A stretch of 64,000 nucleotides of DNA from Coccinella septempunctata (taxonomy: Eukaryota > Arthropoda > Insecta > Coleoptera > Coccinellidae), in NCBI RefSeq assembly GCF_907165205.1, contig NC_058198.1:15539001-15603000 (forward strand), in the 5' to 3' direction. A program made the position numbers and the translations under genes. Each line of letters starts with the position of its first letter. Position 1 is the first letter of the stretch. Below, piece by piece: positions 1-10,931 of the stretch. The notes beneath the pieces are model-generated. The model was not told where the DNA came from, searched no databases, and worked only from the letters and a program-made list of their open reading frames with translations.

Positions 1-301
1 TTTGGCTATGTTCATCTTGATTACCTTCTCTCCTTGCAGCGTGAGTGTCGGATTTTTTCTGCGGAACTTTTCCTCTTTTTCGTTCTCCTACATGTGACTT
101 CAGAAAATTCCTGATTTGAACTGTTCTCCTCAAGTCAATTTGTTTAGACTTCAATTTTTCCAATCCCATTCTCAAGATCTTCTTTCTGTCCATCTCGTCT
201 TCCACAATGAAAAAAATATTTAAGTATGAAACGATAAAATTCGATAGTATCAAAGTTAAAAAATGTAAACCACAACACAATATTTGCAGCACGAAGCACA
301 T
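1..301 (-). CDS. ORF169 copy 1, partial (runs off the left edge)
   Basis: About 100 N-terminal codons of the conserved R-repeat ORF, from the ATG at 301 to the window edge. The first 36 residues include a hydrophobic stretch (about residues 4-33), followed by a Lys/Arg-rich segment starting at an internal Met37 (MDRKKIL). I recognise no known domain. The ATG is only a few nucleotides downstream of the predicted initiator, so the Met37 start is a real alternative. The same reading frame is open in all five copies seen in this window. Confidence 0.6.
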   Translation of the reverse strand, partial: MCFVLQILCCGLHFLTLILSNFIVSYLNIFFIVEDEMDRKKILRMGLEKLKSKQIDLRRTVQIRNFLKSHVGERKRGKVPQKKSDTHAARREGNQDEHSQ

Positions 302-306
302 TCACA

Positions 307-343
307 ACTGAATACTTTGTACATCTACTCCGCTGTTATATAG
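307..343 (-). promoter_or_regulatory. TATA box plus initiator upstream of ORF169 copy 1
   Basis: On the minus strand CTATATAAC (TATATAA at 336-342) lies about 31-33 nt before TCAGT (307-311), the arthropod RNA polymerase II initiator. The same pair with the same spacing precedes every ORF169 copy. Confidence 0.6.
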
Positions 344-544
344 CCCCTCTACCATCCCTCCCTAGCACCCCACCACCCAATTGCCCGTTCCGTCGTCTGA
401 TTCGATATTAGATTGCTGTGACTTGAAATTTCTATGGAATCAATGTATTACATTCGTTCAATTTAACTGTCACACGTCGGACTGTTTGTTGATTTATCCT
501 TAACTTCCTATGACCAATTTTAAAGTGTTACTTTTATTAGTTGT

Positions 545-589
545 ATGATGAGCCTTGAGAAAGGAACAAAATAGTTCCGAAACGTTGGC
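545..589 (+). other. Penelope-like hairpin / degenerate hammerhead-like motif in R1
   Basis: GATGAGCCTTGAGAAAGG is followed by a GGAAC/GTTCC hairpin and then GAAACGTTGGC. The Penelope-like elements in this window carry CCTTGAGAAAGG, a GGAG/CTCC hairpin and GAAACGTCGGC at the matching place, and both are followed by a similar 'aaattcctgc' stretch. The layout resembles a hammerhead ribozyme (CUGAUGA-stem II-GAAA), but CUGAUGA reads ATGATGA here, so catalytic activity is doubtful. It faces away from ORF169. Confidence 0.45.
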
Positions 590-1282
590 GAATTCATAAG
601 AGATTGTTTTTCAACCTGTTCAAATTCCTGCGATATTTTACTTATAGTGTTCAATCCATTATTTATGATACCTAAAAAGAACATATAAAATATTTTGTTA
701 TTTTGTGATACTTGAGCCTAACACTAAAAATACCTAAAATTATAGAGTGTTTTATATAATTATGAGTTTATGAAACATATGAGAATTTAAATGATAATTG
801 TCCAGAGTATTTTTCTTACAGAAAGAATATACTATATTACTGTTTATTTTTTCAAACGTTTCTGATATTATGAAATGATAAAATATCAACAATTGAAAAG
901 TATAAGTTATCGATACAGATAATGACTATCTGGATAAGCAAGTATTGAAGCGCAATAGTATTTCAATTCTTAAGTTTGTTTCAAATCTCGCTGCTCCAAA
1001 CAATATTTCAAAATTAATAATTTCTAGAGAATTCTTTTTCATCATTTACATTCACGTTGTAGATGGTATACACGTTTTTCCTGAGGAAATAAAACTATAG
1101 AAAGAATGTCCCTGAATAGATTTAACGACTCTGATGTATATGCAGAAATCCATGTAGGTTCCTATATATAAGTACAGAATCGTTATTTTTTGTTTTCACC
1201 CTAATTATACGGAGCACTACTATCTACTTCATGAATTTCATTTTCAAGGTCTTAACCGGGAAACCGAAAAGTTTTTAGTGTA

Positions 1283-1311
1283 TAATAATGAATAAATAAA
1301 TAAATAAATAA

Positions 1312-1385
<74 letters not shown>

Positions 1386-1395
1386 AAAATGAAAT
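1283..1395. repeat. AAAT microsatellite in R1
   Basis: About 110 bp of nearly uninterrupted AAAT units following 'gtgtataataatg'. The matching position is a short AAAT run in R2 (about 6640-6660) and R4 (about 41530-41575). In R3 it is replaced by an ATT array carrying LINE C. Confidence 0.9.
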
Positions 1396-2025
1396 ATTCT
1401 CATATTATAAGAGCTAAAAACTTGGTTTCTCAAAAAACGGCATGGATTCCCCATCGAGTAACATGTGACTCTGGTGACATGACATTGAATTTTCCAAGAT
1501 TTCCAACTTTCAGTATGCTTTAACGATAGAATGGTGCAACATTCAGGAATTGTTGTCGAAGTCATAATGTATTTTTAACAGCATATCCACCAAAACATTC
1601 TTTCGTTTCGTACTTTCATCGAAAAAAATTTGTTTAAATGAAAACCTCTATTTAAGTCGAATTATGATCCAGCTTATCCTTACTATGCCCAAAATTGACA
1701 AGGTATTCCTGGATACGGAATATTCTGCTAACGTTTTTCAAAATGGGGAATTATACGGAAATTATTATTATTATTATTATTGAACTCTTTATTGCATTAA
1801 AACAAGTTTCATACATTTTTATAGAATTGTGCAAAAGGTGGACATATCGCCATGCAATTTCTTCCTGCCAACCAGAAATAATCTATTAAAGAAACTTATA
1901 TCTAAAAACAAGAATACCTGACCTAACTTAAATTCAGTTCAACCTGCTCCAAAATAGGGAGAAAGGGGAATGGGAGGGAGAAGGATAGACGTCGCCGAAG
2001 AAAGGGACCATATTAAACATGGGTA

Positions 2026-3831
2026 TCAAGTAGGTGTGATGGGTGAAGCACTTAAATATCTCCTGAGGAAAAACCTAAATGAAAGGTAAGTTACCTTCCG
2101 AACGATATCCGGAGGGAGGCGATTCCAGAGCCGGGGAAACAGAACTGTGAAGCTATTCGAGCAAACATTAGTCGAGTGGAGTGGTATCCTCAAGGTCAAG
2201 TTATAGAGTGCCCTTGTCTGACGGACCCCATCTCCCAGAAGACTAAGACCATCATACAGGTATTCAGGCTCGCGGGACCTCAACACCTTGAACCCCAGTA
2301 AAAGAAGATGCCAAATTCGACGTTGTTTGATGGGTAGCAATCCCATATTTTGCCTGAATTGACTTATATGATCAAATTTCCTTAAGTTGTAGACAAATCG
2401 TACACCTGCATTTTGTAACCGCTTCAGTTTCATCAGCTGTGTGTTTGTGAGACCCATTTAGGCTACGTCAGCATAATCGAGTATAGGAAGTACGAGAGAG
2501 AAGAATAATGTATTCCTGGTTTCGAAGGGCAAGAAGTTGTTTAAAAGTCGGAGTTGATGCAAGATACAGAAGACTCTTGAACTGATAGAAGCAATCTGAT
2601 TATTCCAGGATAGAGTTTCGTCCAATAAGATACCAAGGTTTCTAACCTCATTGGAGTAGGGAACAACAACATCGTTGAGGACAATTTTATTATTTACTTT
2701 GTCGATCAAACCCAAGTTTCGTTTAGTACCGATAATGATCGACTTAGTTTTGGTAGTATTTAGAGTCAGACCTAAGCTCTCAGCGACGACAGACAGTCGT
2801 AAGAGATTCCTGTTTAAATTTTCGATACTAGCCGAGAAATCTTCAACGGAAGTGTGGATATATATTTGTAGGTCATCTGCGAAAAGGTGAAATTTAATGT
2901 CCAAGGAATCAGTCCGTGAGGAGACGTAAATAGAGAATAAAAGAGGACCCATCACGCTCCCCTGCGGAACACCTGAAAACACAGTCACCCAATCAGAGGA
3001 GCTGCCATCTATCTCAACGGATATTTCGCGATCCTTCAGATAAGAGAAGAAGAAGGCTATGGTATGCTCAGCAAAACCCAGCAGACGCAGCCTGGCCAAA
3101 AGTATATCGAAGTCGAGAGAGTCGAAGGCCTTACTAAAGTCTGAGAGAACTAAAACAGTGAGTAGTTTATTATCCATGGCCACGCTGATATCATCAGTTA
3201 TTTTAGTAAGGGCAGTTGTCGTGCTGCGTTTTTGGCGAAACCCCGACTGGTAGCAATTATGAAGATTATTATTATTCAAATAGTTAATAATTTGGCCTTT
3301 AATGATCTTTTCAAAAATTTTAGATAGAGTAGGGAGTATGGAAATGGGTCTAAAGTCCCCTGGACTCGTGGGATTTTGGCACTTAGGTATGGGAATGATT
3401 TTAGCATATTTCCATGCACTAGGAAAAATGCCAGTTTGAATTGAAATATTGTAGATATGTGACAGCACAGGAAGAATCTCATTCGCAATGAGCCTCAGAA
3501 GGCCCACTCCAATACCATCGGAACCAACCGACCCTGAACCAACCTCTCCCAGAGCAGACTTAACATCGTCTTCATTAATGGGCACAAAATCGAACACACT
3601 ACCTGGTGGAGAACATGAGCTTAACTTCATCAATGTATTTGTCTTAATACTTTCATTAATCCTAGTACCAGAATTCGCAAAATGCCGGGCAAGCAGAGAG
3701 GGATCAAAATTTGCACAAGGTGGGCTGTGCCTCTCGCCCACCCCAACTGAGCGCAAAGTCTGCCAGACCTTCCTTGGTGGTGCGCCATTAAGATTTTCGT
3801 GGAGATAATCTCTCTTTGCACTCCTGCACAT
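2026..3831 (-). pseudogene. LINE A reverse transcriptase, with an in-frame stop
   Basis: The RT of a CR1/Jockey-group LINE copies its own RNA into chromosomal DNA by target-primed reverse transcription. Visible motifs are FRPISILPTLSKIFE, SKAFDSLDFDIL, GVPQGSVMGPLLF and FADDLQIY. A TAA at 2460-2458 splits the protein: the downstream frame continues immediately in phase with an RT-thumb/C-terminal segment (KRLQNAGVRFVYN). The ATG at 3831 is internal to the ancestral ORF2, since the endonuclease part lies upstream at 3927-4420 in a broken frame. Inactive copy. Confidence 0.85.
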
Positions 3832-3926
3832 CCGATTGCAAGTGTTCCTCGCAGTACGATAGTGTTCCCTATTTCATTGCATTCTTGATCTCTTCAGTTA
3901 ACCAGGGGCATGGAGAATGTCTAACC

Positions 3927-4420
3927 TTAATGAGTTTCAGGGGCGTAGATTTTTAATATTAATTCATTAAAAATAGTCACCTTTGCATCCAAAGTAGGAG
4001 CTTGATAAACCGATTCCCAATCAGCAGCCCTCGCAGTTTGAACCAGCCTCGCCAGATCGACACCTCCTAAATTCCGACATTTTATAACTCGAGGCTTAGG
4101 TTTAGGGCATTTGAGTTTAAATCCAGCAAACACCAGGTCATGACGAGAAAATTGATAAGCATGCTGTTGTCCACTGGCAACCACTCTGTTAGGTATAGAC
4201 GTTATAAACAAGTCGAGTAACGTATCACAGGTAGCACTGTGATGCGTGGGCCTGTTATTCACTAGTTTTAGGTTATAGGATTCCAATATGTTCCTCATCG
4301 CCCTCGAACGGGCAGAATTCTGAATCATGCAATTATTCATGTCCCCCATCATGATCACATCCGAATAACAAGCAAAAATTTCGTCCAATACAAACTCCAA
4401 CTCACCAAAAAATAAATAAC
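3927..4420 (-). pseudogene. LINE A endonuclease fragment (APE type)
   Basis: The C-terminal two thirds of an apurinic-type endonuclease domain: MGDMNNC matches the GDFN metal/catalytic motif, followed by TCDTLLDLFI and SRHDLVFAGF, the latter corresponding to the 'SDH' motif with H retained. The frame ends before the RT frame starts at 3831, so a frameshift or deletion lies in 3832-3926. The N-terminal catalytic residues are missing because the element is 5'-truncated near 4422; residues before about 23 come from the R flank. Confidence 0.75.
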
Positions 4421-5979
4421 TTGATATTAGTCCGAAAGTCACACTAAAACATTTGTAAGGCCTCACTATCTCCAAAATTTAAGACGAAAATCGGAAATTA
4501 TATTCACGCCCAGTACGAAAAGAAGATATTAAAAAAAAAAATAACCAATGCAAGTGACATTCAGTAAAGTGAAAATAAAATATCGCCAAAATAATGTCGA
4601 AATTAGACATAGTCAAACTTATGCAAGTTTTTGGCCGTCCAACTTCATTTGCTGTTTAGATTAGATATTTTATGATTTTTATGCTGATCCGGCTATCGAA
4701 AATATTCAAAATGATTTTGAAAAGGCCGTTCTATAGAAAAAAGTTTTATTTTGAGATGCTGGGGCTCGAACATAAATCGATAATTAATTGCAATATTTCC
4801 GAAAAATGCATCAACAATCAAATATCTTATTTCAAAATACTTCAAAGTTCATGCTATACAATTCCTTGTTTTCGCAGGTAGTAATTATGACCAAATCGGT
4901 CCGTTGCGAGCGGAAACGTTGAGGGATGGTTTATTGTATTGGTTATACTGTACCTGTGTTATTCTGTACCTGTCACCTAGTCAAAGTAACAAATATTTTA
5001 CTGTATACTTCAATACGTCAATGGTTTTGAATAGGGTTTTTTTTGCTTATCAAGAAATAGTAGTCCCGTAGATCAGTTATGGCACTTTTTTGGTTTCCAT
5101 GATATTGTTCTGGTTTTTTTTACAGATAAATCCCCTTTGTATTTGTCAAGAGAAATGAGATTTCGATAATTAAGTATGAACGTTGACTTCTATTCTATCT
5201 GTCTATTATATTCGTCAATGTAAACTGTTCTTTGTTTCAGGCTCAGGTAATTTCTTTGAAATTAATTCATTTTAATGAAACATCCTCTACACATCCATAT
5301 AGCTCATGGAAAACTTCGAAAAACCGAATAAAAAAGTTACTTTGTTGTTGGTTTTCATATATCTGAGTTGATTTCGTTTATTTATCGCTCTTATTCGAAG
5401 GCTCACCTATTTGATATCCTCCTACTTAATTTTTACTGATAATTAGTATATCTGGTCATATTTTGAAGTTTTAATTTTTTTTATACCGTATTTGGAACGG
5501 GACCTTACGTTGTCTTTTGAGTACACCTTACAATTTTTAATTTTTTTTTCAAACCTAATGTTTCATTTAGAATACAGTCTATATCATAAATGATTCATTA
5601 TATCAGACTTGCACTCTGAATTCATACATAACCTATTGCTTGATTGCAGGTCAAGAAGCGTTCAGTGGATTGTTTTTGCATAGTACTTGAAACAGTACTA
5701 ACTGTTAACTTTTATAATCCCCTATCAATTTTTATTTGTTTTCAAAATTAATGTTTCATTAAGAATATGCTGTAAATTCAAATATCAGACTTGCACTCCA
5801 ATATTATGAATTTTCTATTTCTTGATCGCAGGTCAAGGAGCGTTCAGTCTTTTACGCATAGTACTTAAAACAGTACTGTTGTCTTTTCTCTACATCTAAC
5901 AATTTTCAATTTTTTTCGAAGTTAATATTTCATTTTGAATATAGAGCGCGGGCTGGAGTTACAAATCCTACAAAAGTTT

Positions 5980-6489
5980 TCATTTTATAGGTTTCTCCTT
6001 CTTCCTAAAAATCTCAATGTAGTCATTCACATTGAAAAGTTTGATATTAGGATCTTCTTTTCTTCTAATAGATGTCATATTCAAAATCTCCTTCAGAATG
6101 AAAGACCTCGTCAAGCGTTTTCTCAGATTTCCGTTCGACACATACTGCTTTTTTTCTCCAACATCGGAATTTATTTTCTTCAAGACTTTTTGGCTATGTT
6201 CATCTTGATTACCTTCTCTTTTTGCAGCGTGAGTGTCGGATTTTTTCTGCGGAACTTTTCCTCTTTTTCGTTCTCCTACATGTGACTTCAGAAAATTCCT
6301 GATTTGAACTGTTCTCCTCAAGTCAATTTGTTTAGACTTCAATTTTTCCAATCCCATTCTCAAGATCTTCTTTCTGTCCATCTCGTCTTCCACAATGAAA
6401 AAAATATTTAAGTATGAAACGATAAAATTCGATAGTATCAAAGTTAAAAAATGTAAACCACAACACAATATTTGCAGCACGTAGCACAT
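5980..6489 (-). CDS. ORF169 copy 2, intact
   Basis: 169 codons from ATG at 6489. A hydrophobic N-terminal stretch (about residues 4-33) is followed by a highly basic region (about residues 37-115; KSHVGERKRGKVPQKK is typical) and a mixed C-terminus ending KKEKPIK. No domain recognised. Differences from copy 3 are few: Y for F at residue 3, K for R in HAAKREG, L for V in QKVLKK. It could be a transposon accessory protein or an exapted or passenger ORF. If translation starts at Met37 the product is a 133-aa basic, probably nucleic-acid-binding protein; that is inference only. Confidence 0.6.
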   Translation of the reverse strand: MCYVLQILCCGLHFLTLILSNFIVSYLNIFFIVEDEMDRKKILRMGLEKLKSKQIDLRRTVQIRNFLKSHVGERKRGKVPQKKSDTHAAKREGNQDEHSQKVLKKINSDVGEKKQYVSNGNLRKRLTRSFILKEILNMTSIRRKEDPNIKLFNVNDYIEIFRKKEKPIK

Positions 6490-6494
6490 TCACA

Positions 6495-6531
6495 ACTGAA
6501 TACTTTGTACATCTACTCCGCTGTTATATAG
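6495..6531 (-). promoter_or_regulatory. TATA box plus initiator upstream of ORF169 copy 2
   Basis: TATATAA (minus, 6524-6530) and TCAGT (6495-6499), spaced as in the other R copies. Confidence 0.6.
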
Positions 6532-8089
6532 CCCCTCTACCATCCCTCCCTAGCACCCCACCACCCAATTGCCCGTTCCGTCTTCTGATTCCCGGTCTTA
6601 ACCGGGAAACCGAAAAATTTTGAGTATATAATAATGAAATAAATAAATAAATAATAAAAATGAAATATTCTCATATTATAAGAGTTAAAAACTTGGTTTC
6701 TTGAAAAACGGCATGGATTCCCCATCGAGTAACATGTGACTCTGGTGACATGACATTGAATTTTCCAAGATTTCCAGCTTTCAGTATGCTTTAACGATGG
6801 AATGGTGCAACATTCAGGAATTGTTGTCGAAGTCATAATGTATTTTTAACAGCATATCCACCAAAAAATTCTTTCGTTTCGTACTTTCATCGAAAAAAAT
6901 TTGTTTAAATGAAAGCCTCTATTTTAGTCGAATTATGATCCATCCTATCCTTACTATGCCCAAAATTGACAAGGTATTCCTGGATACGGAATATTCTGCT
7001 ATCGTTTTTCAAAATGGGGAATTATACGGAAATAACTTGATATTAGTCCGAAAGTCACACTAAAACATTTGTAAGGCCTCACTATCTCCAAAATTTAAGA
7101 CGAAAATCGGAAATTATATTCACGCCCAGTACGAAAAGAAGATATTGAAAAAAAAAATAACCATTGCAAGTGACATTCAGTAAAGTGAAAATAAAATATC
7201 GCCAAAATAATGTCGAAATTAGACATAGTCATACTTATGCAAGTTTTTGGCCGTCCAACTTCATTTGCTGTTTAGATTAGATATTTTATGATTTCTATGC
7301 TGATCCGGCTATCGAAAATATTCGAAATGATTTTGAAAAGGCCGTTTTATAGAAAAAAGTTCTATTTTGAGATGCTGGGGTTCGAACATAAATCGATAAT
7401 TAATTGCAATATTTCCGAAAAATGCATCAACAATCAAATATCTTATTTCAAAATACTTCAAAGTTCTTCTATACAATTCCTTGTTTTCGCAGGTAGTAAT
7501 TATGACCAAATCGGTCCGTTGCGGGCAGAAACGTTGAGGGATGGTTTATTGTATTGGTTATACTGTACCTGTGTTATTCTGTACCTGTCACCTAGTCAAA
7601 GTAACAAATATTTTACTGTATACTTCAATACGTCAATGGTTTTGAATAGGGTTTTTTTTTGCTTATCAAGAAATAGTAGTCCCGTAGATCAGTTATGGCA
7701 CTTTTTTGGTTTCCATGATATTGTTCTGGTTTTTTTTACAGATAAATCCCCTTTGTATTTGTCAAGAGAAATGAGATTTCGATAATTAAGTATGAACGTT
7801 GACTTCTTTTCTATCTGTCTATTATATTCGTCAATGTAAACTGTTCTTTGTTTCAGGCTCAGGTAATTTCTTTTGAAATTAATTCATTTCAATGAAACAT
7901 CCTCTACACATCCATATAGCTCATGGAAAACTTCGAAAAACCGAATAAAAAAGTTACTTTCTTCCGTCATGAATTTCTTAAAATGGATTGCTGAAATTCA
8001 TTAGAGAAAATAATAAAAATTTTGGTTGCAGTAGCCTTTTTCTTGAGGTTGAAACTGGCACATATCTTCCAAAACCAAAAAACGACTTG

Positions 8090-8472
8090 GCCTTACACTG
8101 GTGGAATCGGTGCTGTGTTATGGCTCAGAGCTGTGGACACTCAACGCAGACTCTAGAAGGAAGATTCAGGCAGTGGAGATGGACTACCTCAGAAGGAGTG
8201 CCGGAATATCAAGAATGGAACGAAGGACAAATGCCGAAATAAGACAAATCATGAAGGCAGAGGAGACGGTACTGCAGCGTATAGAAAAGAGAAGTCTTAA
8301 ATGGTTCGGACATGTCCTTCGTATGCAAGAGGATAGGTTACCGAAACAAATTTTTCAGTGGACTCCTGCTGGCAGAAGGAAACGGGGAAGACCAAGGAAA
8401 TCCTGGAACGGTACGATCAAGGAGGCAATGGAGGCCCGGGATTTGAATACTGAGGACGTTCTGAACAGAGAA
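8090..8472 (+). pseudogene. LINE D: C-terminal fragment of an APE-type LINE
   Basis: A plus-strand open frame encodes the post-RT C-terminal region: CYGSELWTL (the 'YGSE.W' motif), RRKIQAVEMDYLRR, WFGHVLRMQEDRLPK and GRRKRGRPRKSW. This block is characteristic of the RTE/CR1-related LINE C-terminus that follows the RT thumb. Both ends are truncated: it joins R2-derived sequence on the left and LINE B at 8473 on the right. It is not the LINE F family, which reads WSGHILRM at the same place. Confidence 0.75.
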
Positions 8473-10931
8473 GTACAGTTCTCGCCGTTCCGAGCAGTAC
8501 CGCCTTCTGCATGACTTTATAAATATTTTCGTCCAACTGAAGTTTTCTCAAGTTCTCCAGTAGTTTCTTCGGTATCAGGCCTGTAGATGAAATGACAATA
8601 GGGATGGTCTTTATATCTTTCCGCTTCCACTGTCTTCTGGTTTGTTCCTCGAGATCTCTATATTTTGAATTTTTTTCAGTGTGTCTATCTAGAAGATTGT
8701 TATTATTTGGAATTGCCACGTCGATGAATAGTGCTGTGTCCTCATCCTTATTGAGCAATATGAGGTCTGGTCTATTGTGGGTTATTTTCCGGTCTGTGAG
8801 AACAGTGCGATCCCAGTAGAGCTTGTGATGTTCGTTTTCCAGCACGGCATCTGGATGGTAATTGTAATAAGGAATCCTTTTCGAAGTTAGAAGTTGGTGT
8901 TTTAGTGCCAATTCTTGGTGAAGAATCTTGGCAACAGCATCATGTCTATTTTTGTACTCCGTGCCCGCGAACTTCTGACATCCCCCGGTGATGTGCTGGA
9001 TAGTTTCATGTGTCGCACAGCCATAACGACAGCTATCGTCCGCCACTGAGGCATCCTTGGCGATGTATCTCATGTAATTTCTTGTTGGAATCACCTGATC
9101 CTGGATGGCGAGCATGAAGCCCTCTGTCTCAGGAAACAACCTTCCGGAAGTCAGCCAGTAGTTCGACGCAGATATGTCGACGCAATCATGGTTGACCTCA
9201 TTCTGGTGCCTCCCATGCAAAGGTTTGCCAATCAGTTTCTGCATTTTACTTTCTGCAGAGTGTTCGACGGTTTCCAAGTGATCCTGGTGTAGCTTTAACG
9301 GTGTAGATGTATCAGCAACACAAACTACTCGATGGAGTTCTGACGAAGCTGCCTTGCTCAAGAAATAGTTTCGAAGTCCTTCAATTTCCTGGGACATACG
9401 GTTGGACAAATCAACAATTCCTCTACCCCCAAGATGTCGTGGCAGCTCTGTCCGTTCTATTGAGCTTTTGGGGTGATGTTTATTGTGTTTAGTCAGCATC
9501 GTCCTTATTTTTCTCTGTAAAGCTGCTAAATCGGTGGTCGTCCAAGAGATAATACCAAATGAATAGCTCAGCGCCGAGCAAGCGTAGGTGTTAATCGCTT
9601 TTATCAGATTCTTGCTGTTAAGACCAGTTCTCATTATCCTCCTCAATCTTCGGGTAAACTCCTCCGTTAATTCTTTCTTCATCAGAGTCTGATTGATTTT
9701 TCTTGCCTGTTTTATGCCTAGATACTTGTATGTGTATCCTTCCTTTAATGCTTCAATTTCTGCACCTTCCTTGAGTTTGAACGTACCATCTTCTATTTTC
9801 CCTCTCGTTATGTTTAGCAGTCGACATTTTTCTAGTCCAAACTTCATTTTGATGTCTTCCGAGAATCCTTCCACCATTTTCAGCATCAGTTGCATTTGTT
9901 TTTTGGTAGATGCGAAGAGTTTCAAATCGTCCATGTAAAGGAGATGATTCAGTTTCACCATAGTTCTACTCCCGCTCTTGATGGAAAATCCGTAGTCCGT
10001 AGAATTCAATCTATGAGACAAGGGATTCAGGGCCATGCAGAACCACAGAGGGCTCAGCGAGTCTCCTTGGAAAATTCCGCGTCTTATTGGAATAGGTCCT
10101 GTTGTAATGGAGCAATCTGCTGCTTTCATTTGGAGACTAGTACGCCAGGTTGACATGGCGTTTTTCAGGAACTTAACAATATTGGGATCCACCTTGTAAA
10201 TCTTCAAGATTGTCAAGAGCCATTCGTGAGGTATAGAATCGAATGCTTTTTTGTAGTCTATGTTGGCAGCGTAAAGATTCCTTCGCTTGGAGAACGCTTG
10301 ATTGCAGATAACTGAATCTATTATTAGTTGTTCTTTGCATCCTCGGCTGTCTTTGGTGCATCCTTTCTGTTGCATGGCGATTATGTTATTCCTTTCGCAA
10401 TGGTTGTGAATTCGGTTTGAAATGCACGATGTGATTAATTTGTACATCGTTGGAAGACATGTGATTGGTCGGTACTTGGATGGGTCTTCTGTATTCCTTT
10501 GGTCTTTAGGTAACAAGAATGTTGTGCCATGTGTAAGGAATACTGGCATTCTTTCAGGATTTTCAATGACATCATTTATTGCGGAGGTCAATTTGTCATG
10601 CATGATCCAAAGTTTCTTGATCCAGAAGTTCTGTAATCCATCAGGCCCAGGTGCTTTCCAGTTGTGCAGTCCTCTGATAGCTGATTTTACTTCTTCAATT
10701 GTGATCATGTCATGCTGCATCGGCTCATATTTTATAGCTTCAGATTTTTCATCTTCAATCCATCCGGTATCTCCATTGAAGTGAGGTTTCGTTGATAATT
10801 GTTCGGTCCAGAATTGTTCAATGGCTTCCTTTGGTGGTAACTTTAAATTCTCTCCATCCGACGATGTGAGTGACCAGTAGAAAGATTCTTCCGACTTTTC
10901 GAATGAATTATTGTCTCTTCCTGTCCTCTCC
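8473..10931 (-). pseudogene. LINE B copy 1 reverse transcriptase and restriction-like endonuclease
   Basis: Open throughout this half. RT motifs in order: WKAPGPDGLQNFW, YRPITCLPTMYKL, YKKAFDSIPHEWL, IFQGDSLSPLWF and the catalytic LYMDDLKLFAS. Then comes a Cys/His cluster (CRYGCATHETIQHI) and a restriction-like endonuclease motif, RPDLILLNKDEDTALFIDVA, typical of R2/R4-class LINEs. The protein cleaves target DNA and primes reverse transcription at the nick. The frame enters gypsy LTR sequence at 10932 and LINE D sequence below 8473, so neither terminus is native. Confidence 0.85.

Larger units (their letters stand above)
1758..4422 (-). mobile_element. LINE A: 5'-truncated, decayed CR1/Jockey-like non-LTR retrotransposon
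   Basis: On the minus strand: partial endonuclease (3927-4420), reverse transcriptase (2026-3831), a 3' UTR, and an ATT/AAT-type tail at 1758-1780. The empty site is preserved in R2 (about 7020-7035), which gives an AAAT duplication around the insertion. Its last about 170 bp recur at 41951-42119 at the same R position. Confidence 0.85.
1..5343 (-). repeat. R1: first copy of the R repeat, split by LINE A
   Basis: The R repeat recurs at 5344-8061 (R2), 29999-32024 (R3), about 39936-41950 (R4) and 59459-60780 (R5). Strand is given relative to ORF169. R1 holds the 5' part of ORF169 (1-301), its promoter (307-343), an AT-rich segment with a Penelope-like hairpin (545-589), an AAAT microsatellite (1283-1395), then LINE A at 1758-4422. 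It resumes at 4423 with 'aacttgatattagtccg', which in R2 follows directly on the sequence before 1757. 4423-5343 has no credible gene. R1 ends at 'aaaaaagttacttt' and R2 begins at once, so the two are in tandem. No terminal inverted repeats were found. The class of element is unknown. Confidence 0.8.
5344..8061 (-). repeat. R2: second, most complete R copy (lacks the 850-bp optional segment)
   Basis: It starts at 'gttgttggttttcat' and ends near 'gttgaaactgg', ends shared with R5 and with the inverted R end at 39625-39935. It contains ORF169 (5980-6489) and its promoter. At about 6590 the sequence jumps directly to 'cggtcttaaccggg', omitting the segment found at about 400-1250 in R1. 6532-8061 is AT-rich. 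A 165-codon open frame at 7288-7785 is not conserved in R1 and is not called. Confidence 0.8.

Noticed and set aside
7288..7785. 165-codon open frame in the R2 arm
   Set aside because: The matching frame in R1 (4672-4881) ends after 69 codons because of small differences. Composition is AT-rich low-complexity, with no promoter or domain. Most likely chance.
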